DNA of 64,000 nucleotides from an uncultured SAR86 cluster bacterium (GTDB lineage Bacteria > Pseudomonadota > Gammaproteobacteria > Magnimaribacterales > TMED112), in the NCBI GenBank assembly GCA_902610995.1, contig CACLXU010000004.1, positions 1-64,000 on the forward strand. The letters run 5' to 3'. The translations under genes and the position numbers were made by a program. The notes beneath the pieces are model-generated. The model did no database searches and was not told the origin of the DNA. It was given only the letters and a program-made list of their open reading frames with translations. Below, in pieces: positions 29,371 to 39,743 of this stretch (its first letter is position 1; every line of letters starts with the position of its first letter).

Positions 29371-31921
29371 TGAACTGAGAAAAAAATTTTTAAATTTCTT
29401 TGAAAAAAACAATCACAAAATCGTTGTATCGAGTAGTCTTGTTCCGATTGGTGACGAAAGCCTGCTATTCACAAATGCAGGCATGGTTCAATTTAAGGAT
29501 ACCTTTCTAGGAGCAGAATCAAGAGATTACTCTGCAACATCATCACAAAAATGTTTGCGTGTTGGTGGGAAACATAATGATTTAGAGAATGTTGGTTTTA
29601 CCACAAGGCATCAGACATTCTTTGAAATGCTAGGAAACTTTAGTTTTGGAGAATATTTTAAGACTGGTGCTATTGATTTTGCATGGCAGTTTTTAACAGA
29701 AGAACTAAATCTCCCAAAAGAAAAGCTTTGGATCACTGTATATAAAGATGATAAAGAGTCAGAAGATTATTGGCTAAATAATATTGGCATTGATCCAAAC
29801 AGGCTATCAAGGCTTGGAGAAGAAGATAATTTTTGGGCTATGGGTGATACAGGCCCATGTGGTCCGTGTTCAGAAATTTTCTATGACTATGGACCTAAGC
29901 ATAAGGGGAGTGCACCTGGCAAGGGTGATACTGGTGAAAGATATGTAGAAATTTGGAATCTAGTGTTTATGGAATTTAACAGAGACAATACAGGGAACCT
30001 TCATCCACTTCCAAATAAATGCGTTGATACAGGAATGGGTTTAGAAAGAGTTTGCTCAGTCATGCAAGGTGTTGGTTCAAATTTTGAGATTGATTTTTTT
30101 GCAGATCTAAAAAATCAGATGAGAACATTTTTTCCTGATCCCAATGAGCAGTCTTTAAACGTTATTGCTGATCACATAAGAGCTATTTTTTTCCTAATGG
30201 CCGAGGGGATTTACCCTGCCAACGAGGGAAGGGGTTATGTTGTTCGCAGATTATGTAGAAGAGCGATTAGGCATGGCTATAAAATGGGAGTGAAAGAACC
30301 ATTTTTAGCTGACCATCTAGTATATCTAGAGAGTCTTCTTTCTCATGACTTTGTAGAAGAATTCAAGCAGATGGATCTAGTTAAAGAAAAATTAAAAGCT
30401 GAGGAGAACGCATTTTTTAAGACACTTTCTGCAGGGGTAAAAATGTTTGAACAAAATATTCCGAATAAAGGTAAAGCCATGTTTGATGGTGAAATTGCTT
30501 TTAAATTACATGATACATATGGATTCCCAATTGATTTGACAACTAGCATGGCTTTCGAAAGAGATTTAAAAGTCGATTTAATGCGTTTCAATGAACTCAT
30601 GGAAATTCAAAAAGCAGGATCAAAAAATAACTCCATGTTTGATGTTAAAGATATTGTTGTTGACCATAAACTTAAATCTGATTTCATAGGATATGATCAA
30701 TTTAATGCTGAGAGCAATTGCATTAAACTTTTTAATTTAGAGGGAAGAGAAGTAGAAAATATATCTGAGGTTGGTTTTGGAATATTCTCTGAAACACCTT
30801 TTTATGCAGAATCAGGAGGACAGATTGGAGATACTGGCACTATAAGAAACAAAGATTGCTATGCAGAGGTTAGAGATTGTAAAAAAGTAGGAGATTTCCA
30901 TCTCCACGAGATTAATGTTTTAGATGGACAATTAAAAGTTAATAAAAAATATTCTCTTGCAGTAAATGAGGAAAGAAGAACAAACATTGTGAGAAACCAT
31001 TCTGCTGCTCATCTGTTGCATTCTGCATTGAGAATGACATTAGGCGACTCTGTTCAGCAGAGAGGATCATTAGTGAGTGAAGAAAAGCTAAGGTTTGATT
31101 TTTCATATGAAAAAAAGCTTACCGCAGAGCAAATTCAAGACATAGAAAATCTTGTAAATGATCAAATTGAAAAAGAGGTTCAAACAAAAATTAGATTAAT
31201 GTCCTTTGAGGATGCAAAAAAGACAGGTGCTTTAGCTTTTTTTGGTGATAAGTATGGTGATAATGTTAGAGTTTTAAACATTGGTGGTGATTTTTCTGTA
31301 GAATTTTGTGGAGGAACACATGTTAAAAATACAGCTGAAATTGGAGGGCTGTTAATATCTAACGAGACATCAGTCTCTGCAGGTGTAAGGAGGATAGAAG
31401 CAATTACAGGTTCGAATCTAGTAAAAAAGTCAAAGCAAGCAATAGAATTGTTAAAAAAGATTGAAGGCATTTTAAATGCCCCAGCTGAGGAATTGCCTGA
31501 AAAGGTACAAAACTTAATAAAAGAAAATAAAAGCCTTAAGTCTAGTAAAAAATCTGAAAAAAGCTTGAATGCCACGACTATTGAAACAGAATCATTTAAG
31601 CTGGAGGGCTATAATGGTGAATTGATTGTTCAAGAAAATGCCTCAATGGAGATGTTGAGAAGAGCTGCAGACAAATCACATAATAATAAGGAAAATATTT
31701 TTTCCATACATGTCAGTAATGAGGGAGATAAAGTCTCCTACATTGTTACCTCCAAAAGTAAATCTCTTACAGCAAAAAAAATCATTCAACTTGTAAATGA
31801 ATCATTTAATGGAAGGGGCGGCGGCAGAGATGATTTTGCCCAGGGAGGCAGCCCTGAACCAAATAAAATTAAAGAAAAGACAAAGATTCTTACAAAAATG
31901 ATTTTAAAGGAAATTGAATAG
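29360..31921 (+). CDS. alaS: Alanyl-tRNA synthetase
   Basis: FTNAGMVQFKDTFLG, GDTGPCGPCSEIFYD, HSAAHLLHSALR, CGGTHV, RGGGRDDFAQGG. Confidence 0.98.
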   Translation: MRLNELRKKFLNFFEKNNHKIVVSSSLVPIGDESLLFTNAGMVQFKDTFLGAESRDYSATSSQKCLRVGGKHNDLENVGFTTRHQTFFEMLGNFSFGEYFKTGAIDFAWQFLTEELNLPKEKLWITVYKDDKESEDYWLNNIGIDPNRLSRLGEEDNFWAMGDTGPCGPCSEIFYDYGPKHKGSAPGKGDTGERYVEIWNLVFMEFNRDNTGNLHPLPNKCVDTGMGLERVCSVMQGVGSNFEIDFFADLKNQMRTFFPDPNEQSLNVIADHIRAIFFLMAEGIYPANEGRGYVVRRLCRRAIRHGYKMGVKEPFLADHLVYLESLLSHDFVEEFKQMDLVKEKLKAEENAFFKTLSAGVKMFEQNIPNKGKAMFDGEIAFKLHDTYGFPIDLTTSMAFERDLKVDLMRFNELMEIQKAGSKNNSMFDVKDIVVDHKLKSDFIGYDQFNAESNCIKLFNLEGREVENISEVGFGIFSETPFYAESGGQIGDTGTIRNKDCYAEVRDCKKVGDFHLHEINVLDGQLKVNKKYSLAVNEERRTNIVRNHSAAHLLHSALRMTLGDSVQQRGSLVSEEKLRFDFSYEKKLTAEQIQDIENLVNDQIEKEVQTKIRLMSFEDAKKTGALAFFGDKYGDNVRVLNIGGDFSVEFCGGTHVKNTAEIGGLLISNETSVSAGVRRIEAITGSNLVKKSKQAIELLKKIEGILNAPAEELPEKVQNLIKENKSLKSSKKSEKSLNATTIETESFKLEGYNGELIVQENASMEMLRRAADKSHNNKENIFSIHVSNEGDKVSYIVTSKSKSLTAKKIIQLVNESFNGRGGGRDDFAQGGSPEPNKIKEKTKILTKMILKEIE

Positions 31922-33678
31922 TGAAGCTTACTCTGAAACTCTCTATTATCTTTTTATTCTTAACCTCATGTACTAATACTATCTTAGAGATTGAAGATAG
32001 GGATTATATCAAAGTTGATGCACCACAAGTTTCTGTTGTTGGTGAAGAGCATGAAGATTATTTTTCTTTTAAAGGAATTCCTTACGCTCAACCTCCAGTT
32101 GGGGATTTAAGATGGAAAGCTCCTGTAGCTTACAGTTCTAGTGAGGTTGTAGATGGATCAAAATTTAAAAATGAATGTGTACAGCCAAAAGTGGAAAGCT
32201 CCTTTATTGATAGAAGAACTATAAGTGGTAATGAGGATTGCTTATATCTAAATATATATGTACCAAAAAATAATGTTGATTTTGAAAAGAATGATTTGCC
32301 TGTGATGTTTTGGATACATGGGGGATCAAATATTTGGGGATCAGGTAGTTCCTATGATTTTTCAAATCTTGCAAGAAAAAGAGATGTCATTGTCGTAACA
32401 ATAAATTATCGTCTAGGAGTTTTTGGGTGGTTTTCATCGGATTTTATTCGTGAGACATCTTCTGGGTTAGATAAAACTTCAAATTTTGGACATTTAGATA
32501 TAATTGAGGCGCTGAATTGGACTAATAGGAATATCAAATCTTTTGGGGGCAATCCAGATAATATAACTGTCTTTGGTGAATCTGCTGGAGGACATAATGT
32601 ATTAACGTTATTGGCATCACCTTTGGCCAAAGGATTATTTGAGAAGGCAATCAGCCAGTCGGGTTACGTGCAAACACATTCTGTAGACTTTGCCACAAAA
32701 AATTCTGAACTATCCTCAGAAAAAATATTTGAAGAAGATATTAAATATTTAACTGATACCCAAGAAATTGTTTCATTTCTAAGAAATTTAAGTTCTGAGC
32801 AGGTATATAACAAATATATTTCTACTGCAGAAGCACACCCTTATCCAATTACCCCAATATCGGTCAGAGATGACATAGTAATTCCAAAAGAGGGGCTTTA
32901 TAAATCATTAGAAAATATAGATCCTAACCTTGTGGTAATTGCAGGCACAAATAGAGATGAAATGAATTACTGGTACATAAGATCTGATTACTTTTTTGAC
33001 ACAACACTGGAGTTAAGAAGAAGTCTTCTCAGAAGTGAAGAAAATTTTAAGAGCTGGAATAAATATAGAAGTGATATCTGGCGATATAGGGGAGCGGAAG
33101 AGCCTTTAAGAAGAATGGCTAAATCAAATGCTAATTTATATTCATACAGATTTGATTGGGATGAACAAAGAGATGGACCTCTTGGGGACTATAGTCTTTT
33201 CTTGGGAGCGGCACACGGTTTAGAGATTCCATTTATAGCACAAACTTTTAATATGGAGCAAATTCCATGGTATGTGAGGCCCATTCTTTTCCCAGATTCC
33301 TCAGCAGCTGGTCGTAATTCTCTGAGCGAACAAATGATGACTTTTTGGTCAAATATTGCGAAGTATGGAAACCCAAATGCATTTGGAAAACAAAAAAATT
33401 GGGAGAAATTCTCTCTTGATAGCCAATCATATTTAAGGCTAGATAATCCAAATGACAACCTGATCCAAATGGTCAACGATCCAGTGAATCCAGTAGATTT
33501 AATCAACGATTTAAAATCAGACTCAACTTTAGAAATAAAAGAGCGTTGTTTATTAGGCTGGATAGCTGTAAGACAATTTTCTGAATTTGAAAATCCCGGC
33601 CCACCTTACAACTTTTGCAGCGACTTTTCAGAAGAACAATTATCATTATTCCGAAGAGAGGTCGAAGGAGCAGAGTAA
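31921..33678 (+). CDS. Type-B carboxylesterase, probable lipoprotein
   Basis: GTG start; FLFLTSCTN lipobox; GIPYAQPPVGDLRWKAP, FGESAGGHNVLTLLASP. Confidence 0.9.
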   Translation: MKLTLKLSIIFLFLTSCTNTILEIEDRDYIKVDAPQVSVVGEEHEDYFSFKGIPYAQPPVGDLRWKAPVAYSSSEVVDGSKFKNECVQPKVESSFIDRRTISGNEDCLYLNIYVPKNNVDFEKNDLPVMFWIHGGSNIWGSGSSYDFSNLARKRDVIVVTINYRLGVFGWFSSDFIRETSSGLDKTSNFGHLDIIEALNWTNRNIKSFGGNPDNITVFGESAGGHNVLTLLASPLAKGLFEKAISQSGYVQTHSVDFATKNSELSSEKIFEEDIKYLTDTQEIVSFLRNLSSEQVYNKYISTAEAHPYPITPISVRDDIVIPKEGLYKSLENIDPNLVVIAGTNRDEMNYWYIRSDYFFDTTLELRRSLLRSEENFKSWNKYRSDIWRYRGAEEPLRRMAKSNANLYSYRFDWDEQRDGPLGDYSLFLGAAHGLEIPFIAQTFNMEQIPWYVRPILFPDSSAAGRNSLSEQMMTFWSNIAKYGNPNAFGKQKNWEKFSLDSQSYLRLDNPNDNLIQMVNDPVNPVDLINDLKSDSTLEIKERCLLGWIAVRQFSEFENPGPPYNFCSDFSEEQLSLFRREVEGAE

Positions 33679-33699
33679 TTCCTGTATTATATTTGGTCC

Positions 33700-33789
33700 G
33701 GAGAGGTGGCTGAGTGGTCGAAAGCGGCACCCTGCTAAGGTGTTAGACGGGCAACTGTCTCGAGGGTTCGAATCCCTCTCTCTCCGCCA
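33700..33789 (+). tRNA. tRNA-Ser(GCT), CCA encoded
   Basis: GGAGAGGTGGCTGAGTGGTCGAAAGCGGCACCCTGCTAAGG...GGGTTCGAATCCCTCTCTCTCCGCCA, long variable arm, anticodon GCT. Confidence 0.97.
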
Positions 33790-33797
33790 TTAATTTT

Positions 33798-34097
33798 TTA
33801 AGGATTAATTGAAGATTTTATAAAGCCACTTCGTGGTTCAGTTACCCCTAGGTCATCAGATAGCTCCTCCAGCAAATCCCTGATACTATCGAGGTTTCCT
33901 ATCATTTCTGATCTTGCATTAATGAGACTCTCTTCAGAACTCCAAACTCCAAAAAAGATATATTCTCTATCCCCTGTTTTTACCGTGTATGCACGCTCTT
34001 GGCCCTCAGCCATACCCCAACTGTTCACCATCTCTAGATATTTTTCTTCGCAACCTTCTCTAACACAGCATCTTACACAATTCGCAAATTTTTCCAT
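33798..34097 (-). CDS. Small ABM-like (antibiotic biosynthesis monooxygenase-like) alpha/beta-barrel protein, Cys-rich N-terminus
   Basis: MEKFANCVRCCVREGCEEKYLEMVNSW; start chosen at 34097 because AAGGAGAG SD lies immediately upstream (ORF track start 34181 is upstream of this). Confidence 0.5.
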   Translation of the reverse strand: MEKFANCVRCCVREGCEEKYLEMVNSWGMAEGQERAYTVKTGDREYIFFGVWSSEESLINARSEMIGNLDSIRDLLEELSDDLGVTEPRSGFIKSSINP

Positions 34098-34229
34098 AAA
34101 GCTCTCCTTCTGCTTATATTCGTTAATGTTCTTTTTCTTGGAAACCAAAATAAAGAAATTTAAGTTTATTGTTAATCTCAAGAAATGTGAAATATAATAG
34201 ACTGCATAAGTTTTTAATTAGGGGGCTAC

Positions 34230-36506
34230 ATGAAAAATTTAATCAAAATCTTTTTATCATTTACACTCTTTTACGTTTTTGTAGAGCAAAATGTTGTTCA
34301 CGCGCAAGACGAAAGAGCATCAGTATTAATTGAAGAAGTAATAACAACAGCACGTAAAAAAGAGGAATCCGAACAGGAAGTGCCTCTGGCTGTGACTGCG
34401 CTTTCTTCTGAGCAGCTTGAAGTTCAAAAAGTAAGAAATATTACCGAACTTGTCTCTGTTCCTAACGTATCACTTGATGACATAGGAACTCAAAGAGGTG
34501 TACCAAACTTTCAAATAAGAGGTCTAGGCCATAACTCTTCCATAGCTTCAATCGAATCACCTGTTGCAATGATAGTTGACGGAGTATACGTAGGAAATGG
34601 AACAGTAATGGATAGCTTCGATTTGGCCAGTGTGGAAATTCTTAGAGGACCACAAGGCACAATAATCGGAAAGAATGCTATTGGAGGAGCGGTTCTTCTT
34701 AACTCCAAAAATCCTGGCGATGAATGGGAATCACAAGTTAGGTTAGCAATGGACGGATTTGGTAGCCCTGGTGCAACCAACAGCATGATGCAATTTGCAT
34801 CAGGCGGACCTGTTTCAGACATTATTAAGGTTAGAGGTGTCCTATATATCAATGATAACCAGGGCTGGTTTAATAACAGCTTTGATAATACTCATCATGG
34901 GGCTCACGAAAATACAATGTTCAGAGGCACTGTTGTAGCCGACCCAACTGATAGTTTAAATATCAATGTAAAATATTCCACGCAAGAAACATCTGGAGAT
35001 GGAGTCTCTTCTCAGTGTTTCTCTCTGGTGCCTACAGACCTTCAATGTTTTGGGCTTATTCAAGATAGAGATTCGTTTGATCTTAGCATCAATGAGAAAG
35101 GATTTATTGAACAAGATACAGAAACACTTACGATAAAAGCAGTTCAGGATGTCATGCTTGGAGATGGCCAAATCACTTACCTATATGGCTCAAGCACTAC
35201 TGAAAGTGAAGCTATGGGCGATATAGATGGTACAAGACTATTTATTTTTCACGCCCCTGCAAAAACTCAAGACGAATCATCAACATATGAAATTAGGTTT
35301 AATGGCAGTTTTGGCAATATGGATCTTCTTGCTGGATATTACTCTTATACAAGAGATTTAACTTACCATGAGATGCGTATCTTACCTAATACCCTTGGCG
35401 GAACCGAGTGGAATGGTGGTGGAGATCTGAGTGTTGATTCAACAGCGTTCTTTGCAACTGCAGAGTTTCCAATTGGAGATAATTTAGTTTTGGATCTAGG
35501 CATTAGAAGCACTGAAGAAGATAAAAATGTATCAGTGGCTTCATTGTCTGCAGGAGCAGCAGCTCTAGCAGCAGGAATTCTTGATGCACCAAGAAATATT
35601 TATTTTCTTGCAGGCAGAGACCCTTCACTAATTCAAAGAACGTCAGATGCTAGTTGCCAAATATTTCTAGGAGGCTGTGTCAGAGATTTCATAGATAATG
35701 ATTCATGGAGCAGTACATCACCAAGGATTGGTCTAACATATTTTCCTGATGATAATACAACGATATATGGATACGTTGCAGATGGTTATAGATCTGGTGG
35801 TTATAACATGAGAAATACTGCAATTCTTCAATTAACCCCAGATAAAGGGCCTGGACCATTTGACCAAGAAAAATTACAGACTTTAGAAGTTGGAATGAAG
35901 AGAATCTTAAATAATGGAAGACTAAATCTTGCATTTTTCTCTTCTGAGCTTACAGATATGCAAAGAACTCTAAATGAAGCTGGGCCTGCAGGACCAGTTC
36001 AGTATATTAAAAATACAGGAGACGCTACCATAAGTGGTTTCGAAGCAGATGTAGTCCTTCTTCTTCAAAATGATTTTGTATTTAATGCTTCACTTGGAAC
36101 TCTTGATGCAGGCTATGATGAAGTGGTTTATGACATCTCACAAGATGGGGTTGTTGACTCAGTAGACCTTAACCTTATGCTTCCAAGAGCTGCTGATTTA
36201 ACTTATTCGCTTGGATTATCAAGGGATTTCATGGTTGCAAATTGGTCAGCAAGTGCAAGAGTTGCATATTCTTATAGGGATGAGGTCGCTTACTCGGACA
36301 ATAATTTAGGAATGATTGGCGAGCAAAATATTCTAGATTTAGGCGTAGATTTCTATTCGCCATCCGAAAACTTTAGTTTTGGTTTTTATGGTAAGAATTT
36401 GAATGATTCTGTTAAGCACGGAAATGTTAGCCCGGTAAGTTGGGGTTCTTTTTCGCCACTAATGCCTGGAAAAATTATTGGAGTTGAAGCGGTTCTATCC
36501 TTTTAA
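34230..36506 (+). CDS. TonB-dependent outer-membrane receptor
   Basis: Signal peptide; EEVITTARKKEESEQEVPLAVTAL, GVPNFQIRGLG, VEILRGPQGTIIGKNAIGGAV plug motifs; C-terminal beta strands ending in F. Confidence 0.95.
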   Translation: MKNLIKIFLSFTLFYVFVEQNVVHAQDERASVLIEEVITTARKKEESEQEVPLAVTALSSEQLEVQKVRNITELVSVPNVSLDDIGTQRGVPNFQIRGLGHNSSIASIESPVAMIVDGVYVGNGTVMDSFDLASVEILRGPQGTIIGKNAIGGAVLLNSKNPGDEWESQVRLAMDGFGSPGATNSMMQFASGGPVSDIIKVRGVLYINDNQGWFNNSFDNTHHGAHENTMFRGTVVADPTDSLNINVKYSTQETSGDGVSSQCFSLVPTDLQCFGLIQDRDSFDLSINEKGFIEQDTETLTIKAVQDVMLGDGQITYLYGSSTTESEAMGDIDGTRLFIFHAPAKTQDESSTYEIRFNGSFGNMDLLAGYYSYTRDLTYHEMRILPNTLGGTEWNGGGDLSVDSTAFFATAEFPIGDNLVLDLGIRSTEEDKNVSVASLSAGAAALAAGILDAPRNIYFLAGRDPSLIQRTSDASCQIFLGGCVRDFIDNDSWSSTSPRIGLTYFPDDNTTIYGYVADGYRSGGYNMRNTAILQLTPDKGPGPFDQEKLQTLEVGMKRILNNGRLNLAFFSSELTDMQRTLNEAGPAGPVQYIKNTGDATISGFEADVVLLLQNDFVFNASLGTLDAGYDEVVYDISQDGVVDSVDLNLMLPRAADLTYSLGLSRDFMVANWSASARVAYSYRDEVAYSDNNLGMIGEQNILDLGVDFYSPSENFSFGFYGKNLNDSVKHGNVSPVSWGSFSPLMPGKIIGVEAVLSF

Positions 36507-36523
36507 TTAAAGGTAATTTTTTA

Positions 36524-36550
36524 GGGCAAGCTTTCGCTTGCCCTTTTTTT
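36524..36550 (+). terminator. Intrinsic terminator of the TonB receptor gene
   Basis: GGGCAAGC-TTTC-GCTTGCCC hairpin followed by TTTTTTT. Confidence 0.93.
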
Positions 36551-36592
36551 ATATAAAATAAAATTAAATATGTTTTAAGATATTTGTGGGCC

Positions 36593-38962
36593 ATGAAACG
36601 AAAATACATCTCCAAATTTTCTGATATATCTTTAGATGATATTGATAAGGTAGGAGGAAAAAATGCATCTCTTGGGGAGATGATCAATAACTTATCAGCC
36701 CTTGGTATAAATGTGCCTGATGGCTTTGCAACCACTTCAGAAGCATACAAATTATTCATTGAATCAAATAATATCGATGACAAAATTCAAAAAATCCTTA
36801 ATGAACTTGATTTAGATTCTATAAAAGATTTAGCTAATGCAGGAAAAGCAATTAGAAGATTAATTCTTAAAGCAACTATTCCGGAGGAGCTTGAGGAGCA
36901 AATTTTTCAAGCTTACAAAAATTTAACTAAAGGGTCAGAATTATCATTTGCCGTTAGATCGTCTGCAACAGCCGAAGACCTTCCGTCTGCTTCTTTTGCA
37001 GGTCAGCAAGAAACCTATTTGAATATTACCGGATTTAAAAATTTGCTAGATGCAATGCAAAAGGTTTATGCATCTCTTTACACTGACAGAGCTATATCTT
37101 ATAGAGCTCATCAAGGTTTTGATAACTTAGATGTATCTATTTCTGTCGGATTTCAGCGTATGGTTCGGAGTGATCAGGGTGCATCAGGTGTAATGTTTAC
37201 CCTAGACACTGAATCAGGATGTGAAGATGTAGTTTTTATAAATTCATCATATGGTCTAGGAGAAACAATAGTTCAAGGTTCAGTAAATCCTGATGAATTT
37301 TATGTTTTCAAGAAAGCTGTATCAAATGGTAAATTTCCAATAATCAGAAAGAACCTAGGAGAAAAATCAGAAAAAATGATTTTTGCAAAGGGGAGGAAAG
37401 CTGAAGCATCTGTCAAGACTATTAAAGTTTCAAAAAGCGATCAAGGCCGATTCTCTTTAACAGATAAAGAAATAATTAATTTATCTAAATCTGCCATGAT
37501 TATTGAAAAGCATTACAAAAAACCAATGGATATTGAGTGGGGCAGGGATGGAGTGGATGGAAAAATTTATATCCTTCAGGCGAGACCCGAGACGGTGCAT
37601 AGCAAAAAGGAGACAATGCTCTCGCAATATATTCTGAAAGAAAAAACAAAAATTTTAATAACTGGCAGAAGTATTGGACAAAGGATTGGCTCGGGAAAAG
37701 CTAAAATTATTAACGATCCTAGAAATATGCATCAAATTAATGAGGGTGACGTTTTGATAGCAGATATGACTGATCCTGATTGGGAGCCGGTAATGAAAAA
37801 AGCTTCGGCAATAGTAACTAATCGTGGAGGAAGAACATGCCATGCAGCAATTATCGCTAGAGAACTTGGCATACCAGCCATTGTTGGCTCAAATAATGCA
37901 ACAAAAGTTTTAAGGAATGACCAAAGCATTACAGTATGTTGCTCAGAGGGAGAAGTTGGAAAAGTATATGAGGGATTGCTGGATTTTGAAATTTTAGAAA
38001 CAGAGATTTCAAACCTTCCAAAGATTCCAACAAAATTAATGATGAACGTTGGCAACCCTGATAGGGCATTCACTTTTTCAAGAATTCCTAATGAGGGAGT
38101 AGGGCTGGCTCGACTGGAATTTATCATCAATAAAATGATTGGTATTCATCCAAAAGCATTGACATCATTATCTGATCTGGACAAGAAACTTAGAACAGAA
38201 ATTAATAAACGAATATCAGCATATAAAGGACCAGTAGATTTCTATGTGCAGAGACTATCTGAAGGTATTGCCACAATAGCAGCAGCTTTTCATGCTAAAC
38301 CTGTCATTGTCAGAATGTCAGATTTCAAATCAAATGAATATGCAAATTTACTGGGGGGCAAAATTTTTGAACCCAAAGAGGAAAACCCAATGCTTGGTTT
38401 TAGGGGTGCTGCAAGATATATATCAGAATCTTTTAGAGAATGCTTTGAATTGGAATGTATGGCTATTAAGAGAGTCAGAAATGATATGGGTTTAAGAAAT
38501 GTGCAAATAATGATTCCATTTATCAGGACTCTTGATGAGGCTAAGGAAGTAATAGAGCTTTTAAAACAGAATGATCTTGAATCTGGGAAAGATGATCTAA
38601 AGATTATTATGATGTCAGAATTGCCATCAAATGCGGTACTTGCAGATGAGTTTTTAGAATATTTCGACGGTATGTCAATCGGCTCTAATGATATGACGCA
38701 ACTAACTCTAGGTCTTGATAGAGATTCTTCCTTAGTTGCTGATGTGTTTGATGAGAGGGATGATGCAGTTAAATCTATGCTTTCAATGTCAATCAATGCT
38801 TGCCATAAAAAAAATAAATATATTGGAATTTGTGGTCAAGGCCCATCTGATCATAGTGATTTAGCTCTATGGTTGTTAGAGCAAAATATTGGGTCAATGT
38901 CATTAAATCCTGATACAGTAATTGAAACTTGGCTAATGTTGGCTAAAATTAATGAAAATTAG
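36593..38962 (+). CDS. ppsA: Phosphoenolpyruvate synthase
   Basis: VGGKNASLGEMI, GGRTCHAAIIARELGIPA phospho-His site, GSNDMTQLTLGLDRDS; ATG at 36593 preferred to TTG at 36584. Confidence 0.97.
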   Translation: MKRKYISKFSDISLDDIDKVGGKNASLGEMINNLSALGINVPDGFATTSEAYKLFIESNNIDDKIQKILNELDLDSIKDLANAGKAIRRLILKATIPEELEEQIFQAYKNLTKGSELSFAVRSSATAEDLPSASFAGQQETYLNITGFKNLLDAMQKVYASLYTDRAISYRAHQGFDNLDVSISVGFQRMVRSDQGASGVMFTLDTESGCEDVVFINSSYGLGETIVQGSVNPDEFYVFKKAVSNGKFPIIRKNLGEKSEKMIFAKGRKAEASVKTIKVSKSDQGRFSLTDKEIINLSKSAMIIEKHYKKPMDIEWGRDGVDGKIYILQARPETVHSKKETMLSQYILKEKTKILITGRSIGQRIGSGKAKIINDPRNMHQINEGDVLIADMTDPDWEPVMKKASAIVTNRGGRTCHAAIIARELGIPAIVGSNNATKVLRNDQSITVCCSEGEVGKVYEGLLDFEILETEISNLPKIPTKLMMNVGNPDRAFTFSRIPNEGVGLARLEFIINKMIGIHPKALTSLSDLDKKLRTEINKRISAYKGPVDFYVQRLSEGIATIAAAFHAKPVIVRMSDFKSNEYANLLGGKIFEPKEENPMLGFRGAARYISESFRECFELECMAIKRVRNDMGLRNVQIMIPFIRTLDEAKEVIELLKQNDLESGKDDLKIIMMSELPSNAVLADEFLEYFDGMSIGSNDMTQLTLGLDRDSSLVADVFDERDDAVKSMLSMSINACHKKNKYIGICGQGPSDHSDLALWLLEQNIGSMSLNPDTVIETWLMLAKINEN

Positions 38963-39743
38963 AACTCTTTTTATACTTATAATCCTTGTTGGGTGCGAGT
39001 CACTTCAAAAAAAGCAATCAGTTGACTACCTTGACGAATTTAAAGGATATTCAGGACATATTTTATACATTGATGACTATCCAAATGCTGAGGGGTATCT
39101 TATCAAAAAGAATGGGAGCGATTATAGAGCCATTGGATTGCCATATGTCACACAAGAGACAATATTTGAATTTGGAAATCAAAAAATAAAAGTTTTTCCT
39201 CTAGATTATGGAGAATCAAGAATAACAATCGAAGATGAATCTTTAGTAAATCTAAGTCCTGAGGACGCTGAAAGAGCTAATAATGAGGCTAGACTAGTGC
39301 GTGAACTCGTTTCTAAAAATTCACCTCAATTGGATTTTACATTTAAATTTATATCTCCAGTTGATAATTACATAACAAGCAAGTTTGGGAAAAAAAGATA
39401 CATAAATGATCAGCCTCGCTCTCCACATCTAGCACTAGATATTGACGGGGTGGAGGGAGATCCAGTTATAGCTCCAATGGATGGAACAGTGATACTTGTT
39501 GATCAACATTTTTATAGTGGTAAATTTATTATTCTTGATCATGGTGGTGGCTTATTTACTTCGTATAGCCATTTAAATAAATGGCTTGTTGAGGAAGGTG
39601 AGACTGTTTTAAAAGCTGAAAAAATTGGAGAAGTTGGCTCAACAGGTAGAGTTACAGGACCACACTTGCACTGGGTTGTTTACCTAAATACAAATAAAAT
39701 AAATCCAGAGTTGCTAGTTAAACTTGAGGAAGCTCAGGATTGA
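38952..39743 (+). CDS. M23 family peptidase lipoprotein
   Basis: LIILVGCES lipobox; SPHLALDIDGVEG, GPHLHWVVY LytM zinc motifs. Confidence 0.92.
   Translation: MKIRTLFILIILVGCESLQKKQSVDYLDEFKGYSGHILYIDDYPNAEGYLIKKNGSDYRAIGLPYVTQETIFEFGNQKIKVFPLDYGESRITIEDESLVNLSPEDAERANNEARLVRELVSKNSPQLDFTFKFISPVDNYITSKFGKKRYINDQPRSPHLALDIDGVEGDPVIAPMDGTVILVDQHFYSGKFIILDHGGGLFTSYSHLNKWLVEEGETVLKAEKIGEVGSTGRVTGPHLHWVVYLNTNKINPELLVKLEEAQD

Noticed and set aside
31180-31575. 131-aa minus-strand ORF inside alaS
   Set aside because: Antisense shadow ORF; no start context or domain.
37732-38130. 132-aa minus-strand ORF inside ppsA
   Set aside because: Antisense shadow ORF of a conserved gene.
38290-38796. 168-aa minus-strand ORF inside ppsA
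   Set aside because: Ser-rich antisense shadow of a strongly conserved coding frame.
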